Source: an uncultured Collinsella sp.
Lineage (GTDB): Bacteria; Actinomycetota; Coriobacteriia; Coriobacteriales; Coriobacteriaceae
Length of the DNA: 42,541 bases
Direction: 5' to 3'
Assembly: GCA_900757465.1 (NCBI GenBank)
Contig: CAAENY010000060.1
Span: 1 to 42,541 of the forward strand
The notes under the pieces are model-generated. The model did no database searches, was not told where the DNA came from, and was given only the letters and a program-made list of their open reading frames with translations. Shown piece by piece: positions 32,062 to 41,202 of the stretch. Position 1 is the first letter of the stretch, and the number at the start of each line of letters is the position of its first letter. A program made the translations under genes and the position numbers.

Positions 32062-33546
32062 CTACAGGCAGACGCCGTCCTTCCAGATACTGATCTCGTG
32101 ACAGCCACGGCGCTCGGCACTCGTGAGTTTACCGCTCGCCGTCTCCAGCACCAGCTGGTATAGATCGTGGGCAGCCTCGTCGAGCGTGCGCTCACCCGTG
32201 GCAATCACGCCGGCGTTAAAGTCCATCCAGTTGGCCTTGTGGTCGCACAGACGCTGATTGGTGAACACCTTGAGCGTAGGCGCCGGCGCGCCAAACGGTG
32301 TGCCGCGGCCGGTCGAGAACAGAATCACGTGGCAGCCGGCAGCCGTCAACGCCGTGGTGGATACCATGTCGTTGCCCGGACCGCACAGCATGTTCAGGCC
32401 GTGTTTAGTTGCCCGGCCGGCATACGGCAGCACGTCGACGATGGGGGCAGACCCGCCTTTTTGCACGCAGCCGCAGCTCTTGTCCTCGAGCGTGGTAATA
32501 CCGCCGTCCTTGTTGCCGGGGCTCGGGTTCTCGTAGACGACCTCGCCGTGGCTAATAAAGTAGTCCTTAAAGCCATTGAGCATGTCGGACGCGGCGTCAA
32601 AGACCTGCTCGTTCTCACAGCGATCGAGCAGGATACTCTCGGCACCAAACATCTCGGGCACCTCGGTAAGCACCGACGTGCCGCCGCGGGCGACGACCAT
32701 ATCGCTCACGCGACCGATCGTGGGGTTGGCGGTAATGCCCGAAAGGCCGTCAGAGCCGCCACACTTAAGACCAATGACCAGCTCGGAGGCCGGAATGGGC
32801 TCACGCTTTGCTTGCTTGGCCAGGTCAGCCAGCTCGGACAGAATCTTGTGCCCCTCGATCTGCTCGTCGGCGACGTCCTGGCAGGTGAGGAAGCGAACGC
32901 GCTCGTGATCGAAGTCACCGAGCTCGTCGAGCACCTGCTGGTGTGTGCAGTTCTCGCAACCGAGCGACAGGAACAGCACGCCGGCCGCATTAGGATGACG
33001 CGAGAGCGCCACCAGCAGACGACGGGTCTGGGCATGGTCGGTGCCGGTCTGCGAGCAACCGAACGGATGCGGGAAGTAGTAGACGCCTTCCAGCGAGCCA
33101 TCGACCAGATCCTGGGCCTGCTCGCACATGGCACGGGCGACTTCGTTGACACAGCCGACCGTGGGGATGATCCACAGCTCGTTGCGCGTCGCGGCACGAC
33201 CGTCGGCGCGGCGGAAGCCCATAAAGGTCTCGGGCTCAACCGGATCCACGACCGGATGTGTGGGGTTGTAGGTGTACTCGACCTCGCCCGAAAGGTTGGT
33301 CTTGACATTATGTGTATGAAGCCACTGACCGGGCTGGACATCGCCCGTCACATGGCCGATAGGAAGGCCGTACTTGATGACGTCCTCCCCTGCGGCAATC
33401 GCGCGCACCGCCATCTTATGGCCCTGCGGAATATCCTCCACGGCCACGACCTCGCCCACCCCGGGAACCGCGACGGCAGTGCCCTTGGCAAGCGGCGACA
33501 GCGCAACGATCACGTTATCGGCCGGATTGATCTGGATAGTGTTCAT
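32062..33546 (-). CDS. uxaA: Altronate dehydratase
   Basis: A 494-residue UxaA-family enzyme that dehydrates D-altronate to KDG. It combines the small N-terminal SAF domain (about 10-85, ending GQWLHTHNV) with the large catalytic domain containing GFRRADGRAATRNELWIIPT, the Cys-rich GCSQTG and LGCENCTHQQ segments, LKCGGSDGLSGI and STGRGTPFGAP. The conserved cysteines fit the iron-dependent family. It is last in uxaC-uxaB-uxaA, 81 bp after uxaB, and its product feeds KdgK. Confidence 0.95.
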   Translation of the reverse strand: MNTIQINPADNVIVALSPLAKGTAVAVPGVGEVVAVEDIPQGHKMAVRAIAAGEDVIKYGLPIGHVTGDVQPGQWLHTHNVKTNLSGEVEYTYNPTHPVVDPVEPETFMGFRRADGRAATRNELWIIPTVGCVNEVARAMCEQAQDLVDGSLEGVYYFPHPFGCSQTGTDHAQTRRLLVALSRHPNAAGVLFLSLGCENCTHQQVLDELGDFDHERVRFLTCQDVADEQIEGHKILSELADLAKQAKREPIPASELVIGLKCGGSDGLSGITANPTIGRVSDMVVARGGTSVLTEVPEMFGAESILLDRCENEQVFDAASDMLNGFKDYFISHGEVVYENPSPGNKDGGITTLEDKSCGCVQKGGSAPIVDVLPYAGRATKHGLNMLCGPGNDMVSTTALTAAGCHVILFSTGRGTPFGAPAPTLKVFTNQRLCDHKANWMDFNAGVIATGERTLDEAAHDLYQLVLETASGKLTSAERRGCHEISIWKDGVCL

Positions 33547-33627
33547 TGCAAATGGTCCTAACCCTACAGGTTGAGCAGAAGTCGAGACGTGGGCACGCCG
33601 TCCCGCGCCCGCGTCTGCGCCGGAAAT

Positions 33628-35142
33628 TTACGCCTGAGCGTTGGCGAAGGCCTGCTTGGCGCCCTCGGCACGCACGACGGCGAGCACGCTGACGACAAAC
33701 TCCTCAAGACCTGCGATCTGCGTAAGGTCCTCGCCCCACATCTGCTCGTTGGTGAGCACGTCGTGCACCAGCTGGGCATCGTCGGCGCCGGCATGGGCGG
33801 CGTAGAAGTCGAGCACGAAGGCGTCGTCCTGAGCGGTGTACTCGGTGCCGTCGGAGCGACGCAGGTGCAGGCCGTCGCCCTCGCGGGACACGAGCTCCTG
33901 CGTGTAGAAGGAGATGAGCGTAGCGAGGCTCGTCGCCAGGCACTTGGGCAGGTTGCCGGTCTCGGCAACGTAGTCCTTGAGCGTGGGCAGGTCGCGAGCG
34001 CGCCACTTAGCCGTGGAGTTGAGGCAGATGGAGAGCAGCGCATGATCAATAAACGGGTTGTCGAAGCGGTTTTCGACGGCGGCGGCAAAGGCCTTGCAGT
34101 CCTCGACATCCAAGTCGGCGGCAAGCGTCGGAATGACCTCGTCGTAGAGCATGGTGTTCATGAAGCCGCGAATGGTCTCGTCATGCATGCAGTCGCGCAC
34201 GATATCAAAGCCGGCAACCCAGGAACCCGGAACAAAGGCGGTGTGGGCACCGTTGAGGATGCGGACCTTGCGCTTTTTGTACGGGGTGACGTCGGGAGTC
34301 ACAAAGACACCCGGAAGACCAGCCTTCACAAAGGGAAGCTTCTCGGCAAGCGACTCGTCGCCCTGGATGCCCCACATCTGGAAGGGCTCGCGCACGGCCA
34401 GGAAGGGATCCTCGTAGCCCAGACGCTCAGCCACCGCGGCGGCCTCGGATGCGTCGCGGATACGGCCCGGTACGATGGTGTCGACGAGCGTGGTGCAGAC
34501 GGTGCAGTCGTTGGCCATCCACTGCGCAAACTCGTCCTCCCAGCCCCAGTCGCTCACATACTGGTTCATGATGCGCAGCAACTCCTCACCGTTGTGATCG
34601 ATGAGCTCGCAGGCGAGGACGATGACGCCCGGCTTACCGGCAGCCCAGCGGGTGTGGAGCACCTGGGCAAGCTTGGCGGGGAAGCTCGCGGGTGGCATGT
34701 CGTCGGCCTTGCAGGACGGGTCATAGGCGATACCGGCCTCGGTGGTGTTGGAGACGATAATCTCCAGGTCGTCAGAGACGGCGACCTCCATCATGGCGCG
34801 GTAGTCGTCCTCGCGGTACGGGTTGATGCAGCGGCTGCAAGCGCTAATCACGCGGGACTCGTCGACCGTGTTGCCGTCCTCCTTGCCGCGCACCAGCACG
34901 GTATACAGGTCGTCCTGGGCATTGATACCGTCGGCAAAGCCAAAGGCGCCGCTGATGGGCTGGACCATGACGATCTTGCCATTCCAGCCGGTCGCCTCGT
35001 TACCCATGTCAAAGAAGCGGTCAACGAAAGCGCGTAGGAAGTTGCCCTCGCCAAACTGCAGGACCTTCTCCGGCGCGTCCTTGGGAAGAAGATAGCCCTC
35101 GTAGCCGATCTTCTCGAGCGTATCGTAGCTGATGTTCTCCAT
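33628..35142 (-). CDS. uxaB: Tagaturonate reductase (altronate oxidoreductase)
   Basis: A 504-residue NADH-dependent member of the mannitol dehydrogenase superfamily that reduces D-tagaturonate to D-altronate. The Rossmann start is VLQFGEGNFLRAFVDRFFD. The catalytic domain includes KKRKVRILNGAHTAFVPGSW, with the Lys and the NxxH pair of polyol dehydrogenases. Start 35142 follows TAAGGAG. It lies between uxaC (94 bp upstream) and uxaA. Confidence 0.95.
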   Translation of the reverse strand: MENISYDTLEKIGYEGYLLPKDAPEKVLQFGEGNFLRAFVDRFFDMGNEATGWNGKIVMVQPISGAFGFADGINAQDDLYTVLVRGKEDGNTVDESRVISACSRCINPYREDDYRAMMEVAVSDDLEIIVSNTTEAGIAYDPSCKADDMPPASFPAKLAQVLHTRWAAGKPGVIVLACELIDHNGEELLRIMNQYVSDWGWEDEFAQWMANDCTVCTTLVDTIVPGRIRDASEAAAVAERLGYEDPFLAVREPFQMWGIQGDESLAEKLPFVKAGLPGVFVTPDVTPYKKRKVRILNGAHTAFVPGSWVAGFDIVRDCMHDETIRGFMNTMLYDEVIPTLAADLDVEDCKAFAAAVENRFDNPFIDHALLSICLNSTAKWRARDLPTLKDYVAETGNLPKCLATSLATLISFYTQELVSREGDGLHLRRSDGTEYTAQDDAFVLDFYAAHAGADDAQLVHDVLTNEQMWGEDLTQIAGLEEFVVSVLAVVRAEGAKQAFANAQA

Positions 35143-35236
35143 CTATGTGTCTCCTTAGATGTCTGTTAGCGTGCAAGCAAAACGGGGCTCCGCGTGTGGC
35201 AACGGCGCCCAGGGTTCGATGTGATTCGATGCGGGC

Positions 35237-36664
35237 TTAGGCCTCGTCGGTGTCCAGGTCAAAGCCAAAGTAGCGGACCGCATTGTTGTAGCTGATGTCA
35301 CGCACAACCTCGCCCAGCAGCTCCATGTCGGCCGGGTACTTGCCCTGCTCGACCCACTCGCCGATCACGCTGCACAGCACGCGACGGAAGTACTCGTGGC
35401 GCGGATAGGACAGGAAGGAGCGGGAATCGGTAAGCATGCCCACAAAGTTGCCCAACACGCCCTCGTTAGCCAGAGCCGTAAGCTGCTCGCGCATGCCGAC
35501 CTCGTTGTCGTTGAACCACCAGGCGGAGCCGTTCTGGATCTTACCGGCAGTCGGAGCCTCCTGGAAGCAACCCATGACGGTATCGATCATGGTGTTATCG
35601 ATGGGGTTCAGGCTGTACAGGATGGTCTTGGGCAGGCCGCAGGTCTCCTGGATGGAGTTGAGGAAATCGGCGAGCTGGTCGGACGGCGTGTAGTTGGAGA
35701 TGCAGTCGTAGCCGGTGTCGGGACCGAGTTTGGCGAACATGGCGCGGTTGTTGTCGCGCTTGCAGCCAAAGTGCAGCTGCATGGCCCAGCCCAGACGGAC
35801 ATACTCGCCGGCAACGAACTGCATAAAGGCAGTCTTGTACTTGAGGACCTCTTCCTCGGTAAGCGGCTCGGCAGCCAGACCCTTGGCAAAGATAGCCTCG
35901 ATCTCGTCGGCGGTAGCCGGGACGTACATAACGTAGTCGAGTGCGTGGTCGGAGGCGCGGCAGCCCAGCTCGTGAGCAACGTCGTAGCGCTTGGAAATGG
36001 CAGCCTTCATGCCCTCAAAGTCGCTGACCTCAACGCCGGCAACCTCGGAAAGGTGCTTGCAGTAGTCGGCAAACTCCTGGCCGCGCTCGATGCGCAAAGC
36101 GGCATCGGGGCGCATGGCGGGAACGACCTGAACGTCAAAGCTGTCGTCGGCGGCAATCTTCTTGTGCCACTCAAAGCTGTCGGCGGGGTCGTCGGTAGTG
36201 CAGATCATGCGGACGTTGGACTGCTTGATCAGGTTGCGGCAGGTGAAACTGGCCTCAGCGAGCTTGGTGTTGGCAAGGTCCCAGACCTCCTGGGCAGTCT
36301 TGCCGTTGAGGACGCCCTCGTAGCCAAAGTAGCGCTTAAGCTCCAGGTGGCTCCACTCAAAGACGGGGTTGCCGACGCAGCGACCCAGGGTCTCGGCCCA
36401 CTTTTGGAACTTCTCGCGAGCAGGGGCGTCGCCAGTGATAAAACGCTCGTCGACGCCGTTGGCACGCATCAGGCGCCACTTGTAGTGGTCGCCGCCCAGC
36501 CAAACCTCGGTGATGTTCTCGAAACGCTTGTCCTCCCAAATCTCCTTGGGAGAAATGTGGCAGTGATAGTCGACGATGGGCATGCCCTCGGCAAAGTTGT
36601 GGAACAGCTCCTCGCCGGTCTTAGTGCTCAGCAGGAAATCCTGATCGTCCATAAAGTTTTTCAT
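35237..36664 (-). CDS. uxaC: Glucuronate/galacturonate isomerase
   Basis: A 475-residue UxaC-family TIM-barrel metalloenzyme converting D-galacturonate to D-tagaturonate (and glucuronate to fructuronate). It has VDYHCHISPKEIWEDKRFEN with the metal-binding HxH, VWLGGDHYKWRLMRANGV, and a late LTDSRSFLSYPRHEYFRRVL motif typical of the family. Start 36664 follows AAAGGGG; the longer frame to 36748 would run into the operators. It is first in uxaCBA. Confidence 0.96.
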   Translation of the reverse strand: MKNFMDDQDFLLSTKTGEELFHNFAEGMPIVDYHCHISPKEIWEDKRFENITEVWLGGDHYKWRLMRANGVDERFITGDAPAREKFQKWAETLGRCVGNPVFEWSHLELKRYFGYEGVLNGKTAQEVWDLANTKLAEASFTCRNLIKQSNVRMICTTDDPADSFEWHKKIAADDSFDVQVVPAMRPDAALRIERGQEFADYCKHLSEVAGVEVSDFEGMKAAISKRYDVAHELGCRASDHALDYVMYVPATADEIEAIFAKGLAAEPLTEEEVLKYKTAFMQFVAGEYVRLGWAMQLHFGCKRDNNRAMFAKLGPDTGYDCISNYTPSDQLADFLNSIQETCGLPKTILYSLNPIDNTMIDTVMGCFQEAPTAGKIQNGSAWWFNDNEVGMREQLTALANEGVLGNFVGMLTDSRSFLSYPRHEYFRRVLCSVIGEWVEQGKYPADMELLGEVVRDISYNNAVRYFGFDLDTDEA

Positions 36665-36719
36665 CAAACAGCCCCTTTGCTGGCAACGCGGGCGCACGGC
36701 GCGCTCGTTATCCTTTATG

Positions 36720-36729
36720 TGAACGTTCA
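36720..36729 (-). promoter_or_regulatory. TGAACGTTCA operator at the uxaC promoter, proximal
   Basis: A perfect palindrome within GTGAACGTTCAC (36719-36730), abutting a minus-strand -10-like TATAGT. It is identical in sequence to the site upstream of kduD at 17932-17943. Confidence 0.7.
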
Positions 36730-36756
36730 CTATACTAATCCATTGCACCTCAAAAG

Positions 36757-36766
36757 GGAACGTTCA
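36757..36766 (-). promoter_or_regulatory. GGAACGTTCA operator at the uxaC promoter, distal
   Basis: One base off the palindrome and 37 bp from the proximal site, bracketing the presumed -35 region. A pair of sites again fits a LacI-type repressor. Confidence 0.6.
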
Positions 36767-36898
36767 CCTAACCACCACGGGGTGACGGTAGATTTTGCCC
36801 GTTCAACGGTTGCTGGAGATGTGACTTGCATGTATTGCGGACTGTTTGGCGTCCCCGAACACCGAACTTGAGCGCTTTTGCTCAGGTGGGTCATGTCC

Positions 36899-37097
36899 CG
36901 ACGTGCATTTTTGGGAGTATTCAGCATTGGAGCGCGCCGTGCGCCATCCTCAGCGTCCTATTTGGAACGCAGATAGCGCCCGATCGGCATAAAAAGTGCC
37001 CCCGACGGCAAATTACGCCATCGGGGGCACTTAAAACAGTCGTTCTGTACCTCATTCAAGGCATGCCAATGCTGAATACTCCCAAAAATGCACGTCG
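36899..37097. mobile_element. MITE-like element with 32-bp perfect terminal inverted repeats enclosing a terminator
   Basis: Bases 36899-36930 (beginning CGACGTGCATTTTTGGGAG) are exactly repeated in inverse orientation at 37066-37097. The 199-bp unit lies between uxaC and the LacI gene and has no credible coding sequence. A strong terminator sits in the centre. The rest of gap 36665-37122 holds the uxaC operators and a small TGAGC/GCTCA hairpin. Confidence 0.65.
36990..37034. terminator. Bidirectional terminator inside the inverted-repeat element
   Basis: AAGTGCCCCCGA (36994-37005) pairs with TCGGGGGCACTT (37021-37032), with GGC/GCC pairs further in. A/T runs lie on both flanks. On the minus strand it is the first terminator after the LacI gene. 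Confidence 0.8.
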
Positions 37098-37122
37098 CAA
37101 GAGGGGGTACCTGCTCAATCGG

Positions 37123-38202
37123 CTAAATACCCGCAAGTTCGCAGTAGCGATCGACATTGCTGGCAAATACCATCTCGACGGCGCCCTTCTGGACGGGCAC
37201 CGTCGGGGTCCTTCCCCACAGCAGATAATCGCCCAGCGTCTTAGCGCCGCGATACGCCAGGCTCGTCGGGTCCTTATAGACAATATTGGTAAAGATACCG
37301 CGGCGCAAGGCCAGAGCACTTTCGGGAAACAGGTCGTTGCCGATCACCATGACCTGACCGGCCTTGCCGGTCGAGACGAGCGCGTCGGCAACCACTTCGG
37401 AACCAACGGCAAAAACGCTACAGATAAGTTCAGGGGCGTCCGGCGCACTCAAGCGCTTTTCGAGCTCATGCTCGAGTTGTTTGACTTGCGCATGGGCACC
37501 TGCAAGATCCTCAACCTGCCATGGAATATCACGTTCGCGCAGGTAATTGTGGAAGGCGCGGGCGGTTAGATAGTGCGAATCGGTATATGGGTCGCCTGTC
37601 AAAAGGAGCACGCGGGCGTCGGCCCCAGAAGCATGGACCAGGTTTGCCGCCTGCTCGGCCATAAGGCTGCCTGCCGTCGAATAATCGGCCAAGCTCGCAC
37701 CCAAACGATTCAAATGCGGACGGTCGCCGTCGACAAGCTCAATCGTCACGCCCGCCTCGGCGATCTGCCCCAAAAGCTCAGTCGCACGATCGTCGCCCGG
37801 CGCATAGGCGAGCAAGCCATCAATCTTCTCGCCCACCTGCAGACGCTCGTCGATTTGCTCGAGTGCATCAGCGTAGCCGCCCACGCCAAATTCAACGCGC
37901 TCAACCGTAATGCCCCGGTCGATGACCTCCTGTTCAAAGCGATTGCAGCCTTCCCACAGGTAACGGAAAAAGTACGCTCCCTCGCGCGATGCGCGGGGCA
38001 GGCAAAACACCAGATTGATATCCTTGCGGCGCAGGCTTGAGGCACTTGTGTTGCGGTGATAGCCCATGGCCTCGGCCTTAGCGTTCACCTTGGCGCGCAC
38101 GGATTCGCTCACGCCGGCCTTTCCCGTCAGGGCTTTGTGCACGGTATTGATGGAAACGCCAAGCTCGGCGGCTATGTCCTTCATGGTTACGCGAGCGCTC
38201 AT
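37123..38202 (-). CDS. LacI family regulator, candidate master regulator of the uronate/pectin genes
   Basis: A 359-residue LacI protein. The HTH reads VTMKDIAAELGVSINTVHKA, where the recognition helix is TVHKAL instead of the common TVSRAL, with hinge LTGKAGVSESVRAKV, then a periplasmic-binding-like sensor domain (NLVFCLPRASREGAYFFRYL onward). It is adjacent to uxaCBA, upstream of which TGAACGTTCA palindromes with the central CpG favoured by LacI proteins are found; the same motif precedes kduD, GH105 and the permease unit. It is therefore the best candidate reader. Start 38202 follows ACGGAG. The ligand (galacturonate, tagaturonate or a pathway intermediate) is unknown. Confidence 0.88.
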   Translation of the reverse strand: MSARVTMKDIAAELGVSINTVHKALTGKAGVSESVRAKVNAKAEAMGYHRNTSASSLRRKDINLVFCLPRASREGAYFFRYLWEGCNRFEQEVIDRGITVERVEFGVGGYADALEQIDERLQVGEKIDGLLAYAPGDDRATELLGQIAEAGVTIELVDGDRPHLNRLGASLADYSTAGSLMAEQAANLVHASGADARVLLLTGDPYTDSHYLTARAFHNYLRERDIPWQVEDLAGAHAQVKQLEHELEKRLSAPDAPELICSVFAVGSEVVADALVSTGKAGQVMVIGNDLFPESALALRRGIFTNIVYKDPTSLAYRGAKTLGDYLLWGRTPTVPVQKGAVEMVFASNVDRYCELAGI

Positions 38203-38346
38203 GGGATTACTCCGTTATAGATAAGTTGCCAATTTACAGTTCAGTTAACGATACCCCAAAAATACTCTTCAACTCGCCGCGCTCGCGCCCAAATGCGCAA
38301 AGCGCCCCGCGAACGGATGCTCGCGAGGCGCTTGGATGTCTGGACC

Positions 38347-38547
38347 TTATTTGATACCGCGGCCCAAGTCTTCGGCGATTTTGTCCACGCCCTTAAGTGC
38401 GGCGCACGTCTTTTTGTTGGAGCAATGCCCCGTGCAAACGCCACCCTGAGCGCAGTCGGCGCAGGTGCCCTTGCGGTAGATGCGCACGCACACGGCGACA
38501 AACGCAATACCGATAACAGCCAGTACAACAATATCGATAGGTGCCAT
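38347..38547 (-). CDS. FeoB-associated Cys-rich membrane protein
   Basis: A 66-residue protein with one N-terminal transmembrane helix (about 5-24) followed by a short cytoplasmic tail with Cys29, 32, 38, 42 and 48 in spaced pairs. This is the layout of the small Cys-rich protein often found beside feoB (FeoB_associated family) in Gram-positives, thought to help iron transfer or FeoB assembly. The AGAGGAGG ribosome site is strong. It lies 205 bp after feoB beyond a terminator, so it may have its own promoter or depend on readthrough. Confidence 0.82.
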   Translation of the reverse strand: MAPIDIVVLAVIGIAFVAVCVRIYRKGTCADCAQGGVCTGHCSNKKTCAALKGVDKIAEDLGRGIK

Positions 38548-38605
38548 AGCAAGCCTCCTCTAGTTAACCATCACTTACTTTACCCCATTCTCCACCTACC
38601 AAATA

Positions 38606-38679
38606 GGGACAGGTTTATTTTGGTCGGTTTTATCTGCGGAAACGCCACATCTTACTTCTGGAGCAAAGCAATCTGTCCC
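38606..38679. repeat. GGGACAG/CTGTCCC inverted repeat
   Basis: GGGACAG (38606-38612) and CTGTCCC (38673-38679) face each other between the small Cys-rich protein gene and the feoB terminator. Related sequences occur at 8297-8306 and 19617-19662. The nature of the repeat is unknown. Confidence 0.4.
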
Positions 38680-38689
38680 CCCATTGCGT

Positions 38690-38724
38690 CAAAAAGCCCG
38701 AGTGTCACTGAGACACCCGGGCTC
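38690..38724 (-). terminator. Terminator after feoB
   Basis: AGCCCGAGTGTC (38695-38706) pairs with GACACCCGGGCT (38712-38723) with one mismatch. On the minus strand it is followed by a T-run. Confidence 0.9.
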
Positions 38725-38752
38725 GTGGAAAGGGGTTGATCCTTATTCGGAC

Positions 38753-41080
38753 TTAGGCGGAAACTGCAGTGGAAGCAGTGTTGGTCTCGTCCTCGTCGGT
38801 CCAAGCGTGCTTGGGCATGGGACGGAAGATCTGGAAGAGCATCGCAACCAGCAGCACGATAGCCACAACCGTCCAGAAGCCAAACTGGCCCAGAACAAGC
38901 AGGTTGTAGAACTGGTTGATGAACAGGCCGATCACCCAAGCAAAGGCGCACTCGTAACCGATGGCAATCGCGAACCACTTGCCGGAATCCATCTGGTTGC
39001 GGATGGCACCCATGGCAGCAAAGCACGGAGCGCACAGCAGGTTGAACGCGCCAAAGGCGACGCAAGCGCCCATGGTGGGGAACATGCCGGCAAACGCGGT
39101 CCACAGGCTCGGGTCGGTCTCGCCCGCGTCGGCAACGGACAGCAGCGAGCCGGCGGTGGCGACGACGTTCTCCTTGGCGACAAGGCCCGAGACGGACAGC
39201 GCTGTTGCCTGCCAGGTGCTAAAACCAAGCGGGGCGAAGATCCAGGAGACCAGGTTGCCGAGCATGGCAAGCACGGAGTAGTCCATGAACTCCTCGGAGA
39301 TGCCGTCCATCGCGGGCAGGTAGCCAAAGGAACCATTGTAGCTACCAAAGTTGGACAGGAACCAAACCACGACAGTGGACGCGAAGATGACCGTGCCGGC
39401 CTTCTTGATAAAGGCCCAGCAGCGCTCCCACACGTGCAGCGCCCAAGAGCGGATCGCCGGGAAGTGGTAGGCAGGAAGCTCCATAACGAACGGCGTCGGG
39501 CGACCGGCGAAGAGCTTGGTCTTTTTGAGCATGAGGCCCGAGGCGACGACGGCAAAGACGCCCAGGAAGTAGAAGAGCGGGCTGATCCACGCGGCGGTGG
39601 TGGAAGAATCGCCGATGATGGAACCCATGAGCAGGGCGATGATCGGCAGCTTGGCGCCACAGGGAATAAACGTGGTGGTCATGACCGTCATGCGGCGGTC
39701 CTTCTCGTTCTCGATGGTCTTGGTGGCCATGACGCCGGGAACGCCGCAGCCCGAGGTCACGAGCATGGGGATAAAGGACTTACCGGACAGGCCAAAGCGG
39801 CGGAACACGCGGTCCATGATGAAGGCGACACGGGCCATGTAGCCGCAGTCCTCCAGGAAGGACAGCATCACGAACAGCAAGAACATCTGCGGGACAAAGC
39901 CCATGATGGCGCCGATGCCGGCCACGATACCGTCGCAGACCAGCGAATCGACAAGACCGCCGTCCTCGGTGCCACCCGCCACAAGAGCGTTATGCACCGC
40001 GGTGGTGATACCCGGGACATAGGGACCGTACTGTGCCGGGTCGACCGAGTCGGCATTGTCGCCCGCAGCCTCGACAGCTGCGTCGTAGGCGTCGCGGCCC
40101 TGGCCGAGCACATACCAGCCGTCGGTGCCGAAGAGCTGGTCGTTGGTGAAGTCGGTCACCGTGCCGCCCAGGGTGGAAACGGCGATGTAGTACACGCAGA
40201 ACATGATGACCACAAAGATCGGCAGGCCCAGGATACGGTTGGTAACCACACGGTCGATCTTCTCGGAGGTGCTCATCTTGGCCGGGGCCTTGGTGAGGCA
40301 CTCATCGATGATGTGCGCGATGACGCCATAGCGCTCACCGGTGATGATGGACTCGGCATCGTCGTCGCAGTCCTGCTCGCACTGGGCGACCAGCTCCTCC
40401 ACGCGAGTGGCCTTCTCCTTGGTGAGGTTGATGAGTTTGCAGGCGTCTGCATCACGCTCGAACAGCTTGACGGCGTAGTAGCGACGCTTTTTGGCGGGAA
40501 CGCTTGCCGGCAGATTGTTCTCGATGTGGTCCAGAACGTCCTCGATGGAGGAATCGAACTTGTGCTCCGGCACCTGGCCCTTAGAAGCAGCGGACTTCTT
40601 GACCTGCTCGAAGAGCTCCTTGATGCCCTTGTTCTTAAGAGCCGAGATCATCATGACCGGGCAGCCGAGCTTCTTGGAGAGCTTGTCCGTGTCGATCTTA
40701 TCGCCGTTCTTCTCGACCAGGTCGGCCATGTTGAGGGCAACGACCACGGGCAGGCCGGTCTCGATAACCTGAAGCGCCAGGTACAGGTTGCGCTCGAGGT
40801 TGGTGGCGTCGACAACCTGGACGACCACATCGGGCTCGCCGCTCATGAGGTAATCGCGCGAGCATTGCTCCTCGGGGCTGTAGGGGGAAAGCGAGTAGAT
40901 GCCAGGGAGGTCCGTGATGGTAACGTTCTTGTCGCTTAGGAGCTTGGCTTCCTTTTTCTCAACCGTGACGCCGGGCCAGTTGCCAACGTAGCCGTTAGCG
41001 CCGGTGATCAGGTTGAAAAGCGTGGTCTTGCCGCAGTTGGGGTTACCCGCCAGCGCGACATGGATCTGAGAATCCGCCAT
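38753..41080 (-). CDS. feoB: Ferrous iron transporter FeoB
   Basis: A 775-residue Fe(II) transporter. The N-terminal G domain has GNPNCGKTT (12-20), DLPGIYSLSPYS and NMAD. It is followed by the helical spacer and the Gate core with conserved cysteines (TSGCGVPGVMATKTIENEKD, then FIPCGAKLPI and CAPCFAAMGAIRNQ). An extracytoplasmic loop of about 90 residues after the first membrane segment (GTDGWYVLGQ to GTEDGG) is polar and acidic. Start 41080 follows GAAGAAGG. It stands after two FeoA genes with an operator-like palindrome in the 122-bp gap. Confidence 0.97.
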   Translation of the reverse strand: MADSQIHVALAGNPNCGKTTLFNLITGANGYVGNWPGVTVEKKEAKLLSDKNVTITDLPGIYSLSPYSPEEQCSRDYLMSGEPDVVVQVVDATNLERNLYLALQVIETGLPVVVALNMADLVEKNGDKIDTDKLSKKLGCPVMMISALKNKGIKELFEQVKKSAASKGQVPEHKFDSSIEDVLDHIENNLPASVPAKKRRYYAVKLFERDADACKLINLTKEKATRVEELVAQCEQDCDDDAESIITGERYGVIAHIIDECLTKAPAKMSTSEKIDRVVTNRILGLPIFVVIMFCVYYIAVSTLGGTVTDFTNDQLFGTDGWYVLGQGRDAYDAAVEAAGDNADSVDPAQYGPYVPGITTAVHNALVAGGTEDGGLVDSLVCDGIVAGIGAIMGFVPQMFLLFVMLSFLEDCGYMARVAFIMDRVFRRFGLSGKSFIPMLVTSGCGVPGVMATKTIENEKDRRMTVMTTTFIPCGAKLPIIALLMGSIIGDSSTTAAWISPLFYFLGVFAVVASGLMLKKTKLFAGRPTPFVMELPAYHFPAIRSWALHVWERCWAFIKKAGTVIFASTVVVWFLSNFGSYNGSFGYLPAMDGISEEFMDYSVLAMLGNLVSWIFAPLGFSTWQATALSVSGLVAKENVVATAGSLLSVADAGETDPSLWTAFAGMFPTMGACVAFGAFNLLCAPCFAAMGAIRNQMDSGKWFAIAIGYECAFAWVIGLFINQFYNLLVLGQFGFWTVVAIVLLVAMLFQIFRPMPKHAWTDEDETNTASTAVSA

Positions 41081-41154
41081 TCAATCCTTCTTCCTTGTGT
41101 GCCTGTGCTGCTTTCTCCGCGCAGGCTGGATAATGTGCTTAAAATTGCAGCATT

Positions 41155-41174
41155 AAGTTAGAAATACCTAACTT
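41155..41174 (-). promoter_or_regulatory. Candidate metal-responsive operator between feoA and feoB
   Basis: AAGTTAG (41155-41161) and CTAACTT (41168-41174) are perfect inverted arms with TTA/TAA extensions. The half-site TTAG/CTAA resembles DtxR/IdeR-type boxes, although the spacing is wider than in the classical IdeR site. Binding is inferred. Confidence 0.45.
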
Positions 41175-41202
41175 TATCTGCAGAAATATGCGCCGCGAGT
41201 CC

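Noticed and set aside
38684..40939. 751-codon plus-strand open frame antisense to feoB
   Set aside because: Low-complexity His/Asp/Gly-rich shadow of feoB codons with no recognisable family.
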